From Candidatus Aerophobota bacterium (GTDB taxonomy: Bacteria; Aerophobota; Aerophobia; Aerophobales; B3-G15), in the NCBI GenBank assembly GCA_003648845.1, contig QMQA01000066.1, forward strand, positions 1-6,727: a stretch of 6,727 bases of DNA, read 5' to 3'. The notes beneath the pieces were generated by a model. It searched no databases and was not told the DNA's origin. It worked only from the letters and a program-made list of their open reading frames with translations. Shown here piece by piece: positions 5,708 to 6,727 of the stretch (its first letter is position 1; the number at the start of each line of letters is the position of its first letter). Made by a program: the position numbers and the translations under genes.

Positions 5708-6652
5708 ATGCCCTCTCTTAAACAGCTTTCTCATAAAGAAGAACTTTTATCACGGGGACACAGGCTCTGTCCAGGGTGTGGAGCTTCAATAATAGTGAGA
5801 CAGGTGCTTTTAGCTGCAGATAAGCCGGTAGTAGTTGCCTGTCCTACAGGGTGTCTGGAGGTAGCAACCACCATTTATCCTTATACTGCCTGGAAGGTAC
5901 CATGGATTCATTGTGCTTTTGAAAATGCTGCTGCCACACTTTCTGGAGTGGAGACTGCTTACCGCGCTTTTAAAAAGCAGGGAAAAATTAAAGATGATAT
6001 AAGGTTTATCGCCTTTGGTGGAGATGGAGGAACCTATGATATTGGACTGCAGTCTTTATCCGGAGTACTGGAACGGGGACACAGAATGCTCTATATATGT
6101 TATGATAATGAAGCCTATATGAATACTGGAATCCAGCGATCCAGTGCCAGTCCTATGGGAGCCCATACCACCACTACTCCTCCAGGCAGAGCTATTCCTG
6201 AGGGAAAGACAGAATCCAGAAAAGACCTCACCCAGATTGTAGCTGCTCACAATATCCCCTATGTTGCTCAGGCCTCTCCTGCTTATCACATGGACCTTAT
6301 CAAGAAAGTCCAAAAAGCGTTATCAGTAGATGGTCCGAGTTTTATTAATGTTCTTTCACCCTGTCCCCGGGGATGGAGGTATCCTGCTGAAAAAAGTATA
6401 GAAATTGCCAAATTGGCTGTGCTCACAGGATTTTGGCCTCTGTATGAGATAGAGAATGGAAAATACAGAATCACTTATAAACCAAAAAAGAAAAGACCTT
6501 TGAGAGAATTCCTGGAAGCGCAGGGAAGGTTCAGGCATCTTCTCAGTGAGGAAAATCAGCAGGTAGTGGCCAGGATGGAAAAGGAAATCGAATCCCGAGA
6601 AAAAGAGCTTCTGGTAAGAGCAGGGGAGGGGAAAGAGGAGAAGGAAAAGTAA
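5708..6652 (+). CDS. porB: Pyruvate:ferredoxin oxidoreductase, beta subunit (TPP-binding)
   Basis: The beta subunit binds thiamine diphosphate and Mg2+, and in characterised enzymes a [4Fe-4S] cluster close to it. The TPP motif begins at G105-D106-G107-G108 and runs to N134, with the family text GGDGGTYDIGLQSLSGVLER and CYDNEAYMNTGIQRS. Cluster-ligand candidates are C21 and C24 (CPGCG), C45 or C49 (ACPTGC) and C219 (LSPCPRGW). Together with porA it decarboxylates pyruvate; electrons then pass through porD to ferredoxin. The 314-aa length is normal. After residue 225 the protein ends with a Lys/Glu-rich helical tail (about 278-314), which probably packs on other subunits. GGAG in AATAAGGAGAAA precedes the ATG. 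It is the last gene of the operon, and a hairpin with a T-run begins within its stop codon. Confidence 0.96.
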   Translation: MPSLKQLSHKEELLSRGHRLCPGCGASIIVRQVLLAADKPVVVACPTGCLEVATTIYPYTAWKVPWIHCAFENAAATLSGVETAYRAFKKQGKIKDDIRFIAFGGDGGTYDIGLQSLSGVLERGHRMLYICYDNEAYMNTGIQRSSASPMGAHTTTTPPGRAIPEGKTESRKDLTQIVAAHNIPYVAQASPAYHMDLIKKVQKALSVDGPSFINVLSPCPRGWRYPAEKSIEIAKLAVLTGFWPLYEIENGKYRITYKPKKKRPLREFLEAQGRFRHLLSEENQQVVARMEKEIESREKELLVRAGEGKEEKEK

Positions 6653-6680
6653 AACCTGGTAGTTGATGGTGGGTTTTTTT
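6651..6680 (+). terminator. Probable weak terminator of the por operon
   Basis: AAAACC (6651-6656) can pair with GGTTTT (6672-6677) across a 15-nt loop, and a T7 run covers 6674-6680. The stem is short and AT-rich, so the hairpin is weak; the T-run and the position at the porB stop support it. Read on the minus strand it ends with TTTTA, so it might also serve a convergent gene entering from the right. Confidence 0.4.
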
Positions 6681-6727
6681 ACTTTTCACTTTCCTGCCGA
6701 GATGTTGCTAAATTATTTTCGCTTTCC

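Overview
This is ordinary core metabolism and cell-division DNA from a low-to-moderate G+C, strictly anaerobic bacterium. The four-subunit ferredoxin-linked pyruvate oxidoreductase (gamma, delta, alpha, beta order) is typical of thermophilic or deep-branching anaerobes such as Thermotogae and Atribacterota-like lineages, and of archaea. FtsK and PgsA/PgpA place it in Bacteria. I cannot name the taxon from the sequence alone. TGA closes pgsA and porC, so the standard bacterial code applies.

Left region (1-2500, + strand): a 5'-truncated ftsK/spoIIIE DNA translocase, then pgsA and pgpA, which are tightly overlapped. PgsA makes phosphatidylglycerophosphate and PgpA removes its terminal phosphate to give phosphatidylglycerol. 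ftsK carries an in-frame TGA inside its C-terminal winged-helix (gamma) domain, and about 50 recognisable codons continue after it. Two small hairpins with T-runs follow pgpA and probably end this transcript.

Middle region (2500-3600): two small probable DNA-binding proteins sit back to back. On the minus strand is a winged-helix-like protein of about 85-94 aa, with a near-consensus promoter and a strong Shine-Dalgarno placed before an ATA codon. On the plus strand is an XRE-family regulator of 179 aa. Their two -35 boxes are the arms of a perfect 8-bp inverted repeat (ATTGTCAA/TTGACAAT).

Right region (3530-6680, + strand): a promoter with the same TTGACAAT -35 drives porC-porD-porA-porB, encoding pyruvate:ferredoxin oxidoreductase. 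This enzyme oxidises pyruvate to acetyl-CoA and CO2 while reducing ferredoxin. A weak hairpin plus T7 run ends the operon. The XRE protein is the natural candidate regulator of this operon, but that is inference from position.

I see no mobile element, CRISPR array, RNA gene or clearly novel system. The points worth a second look are the ftsK stop codon, the ATA-start candidate and the mirrored divergent control region.
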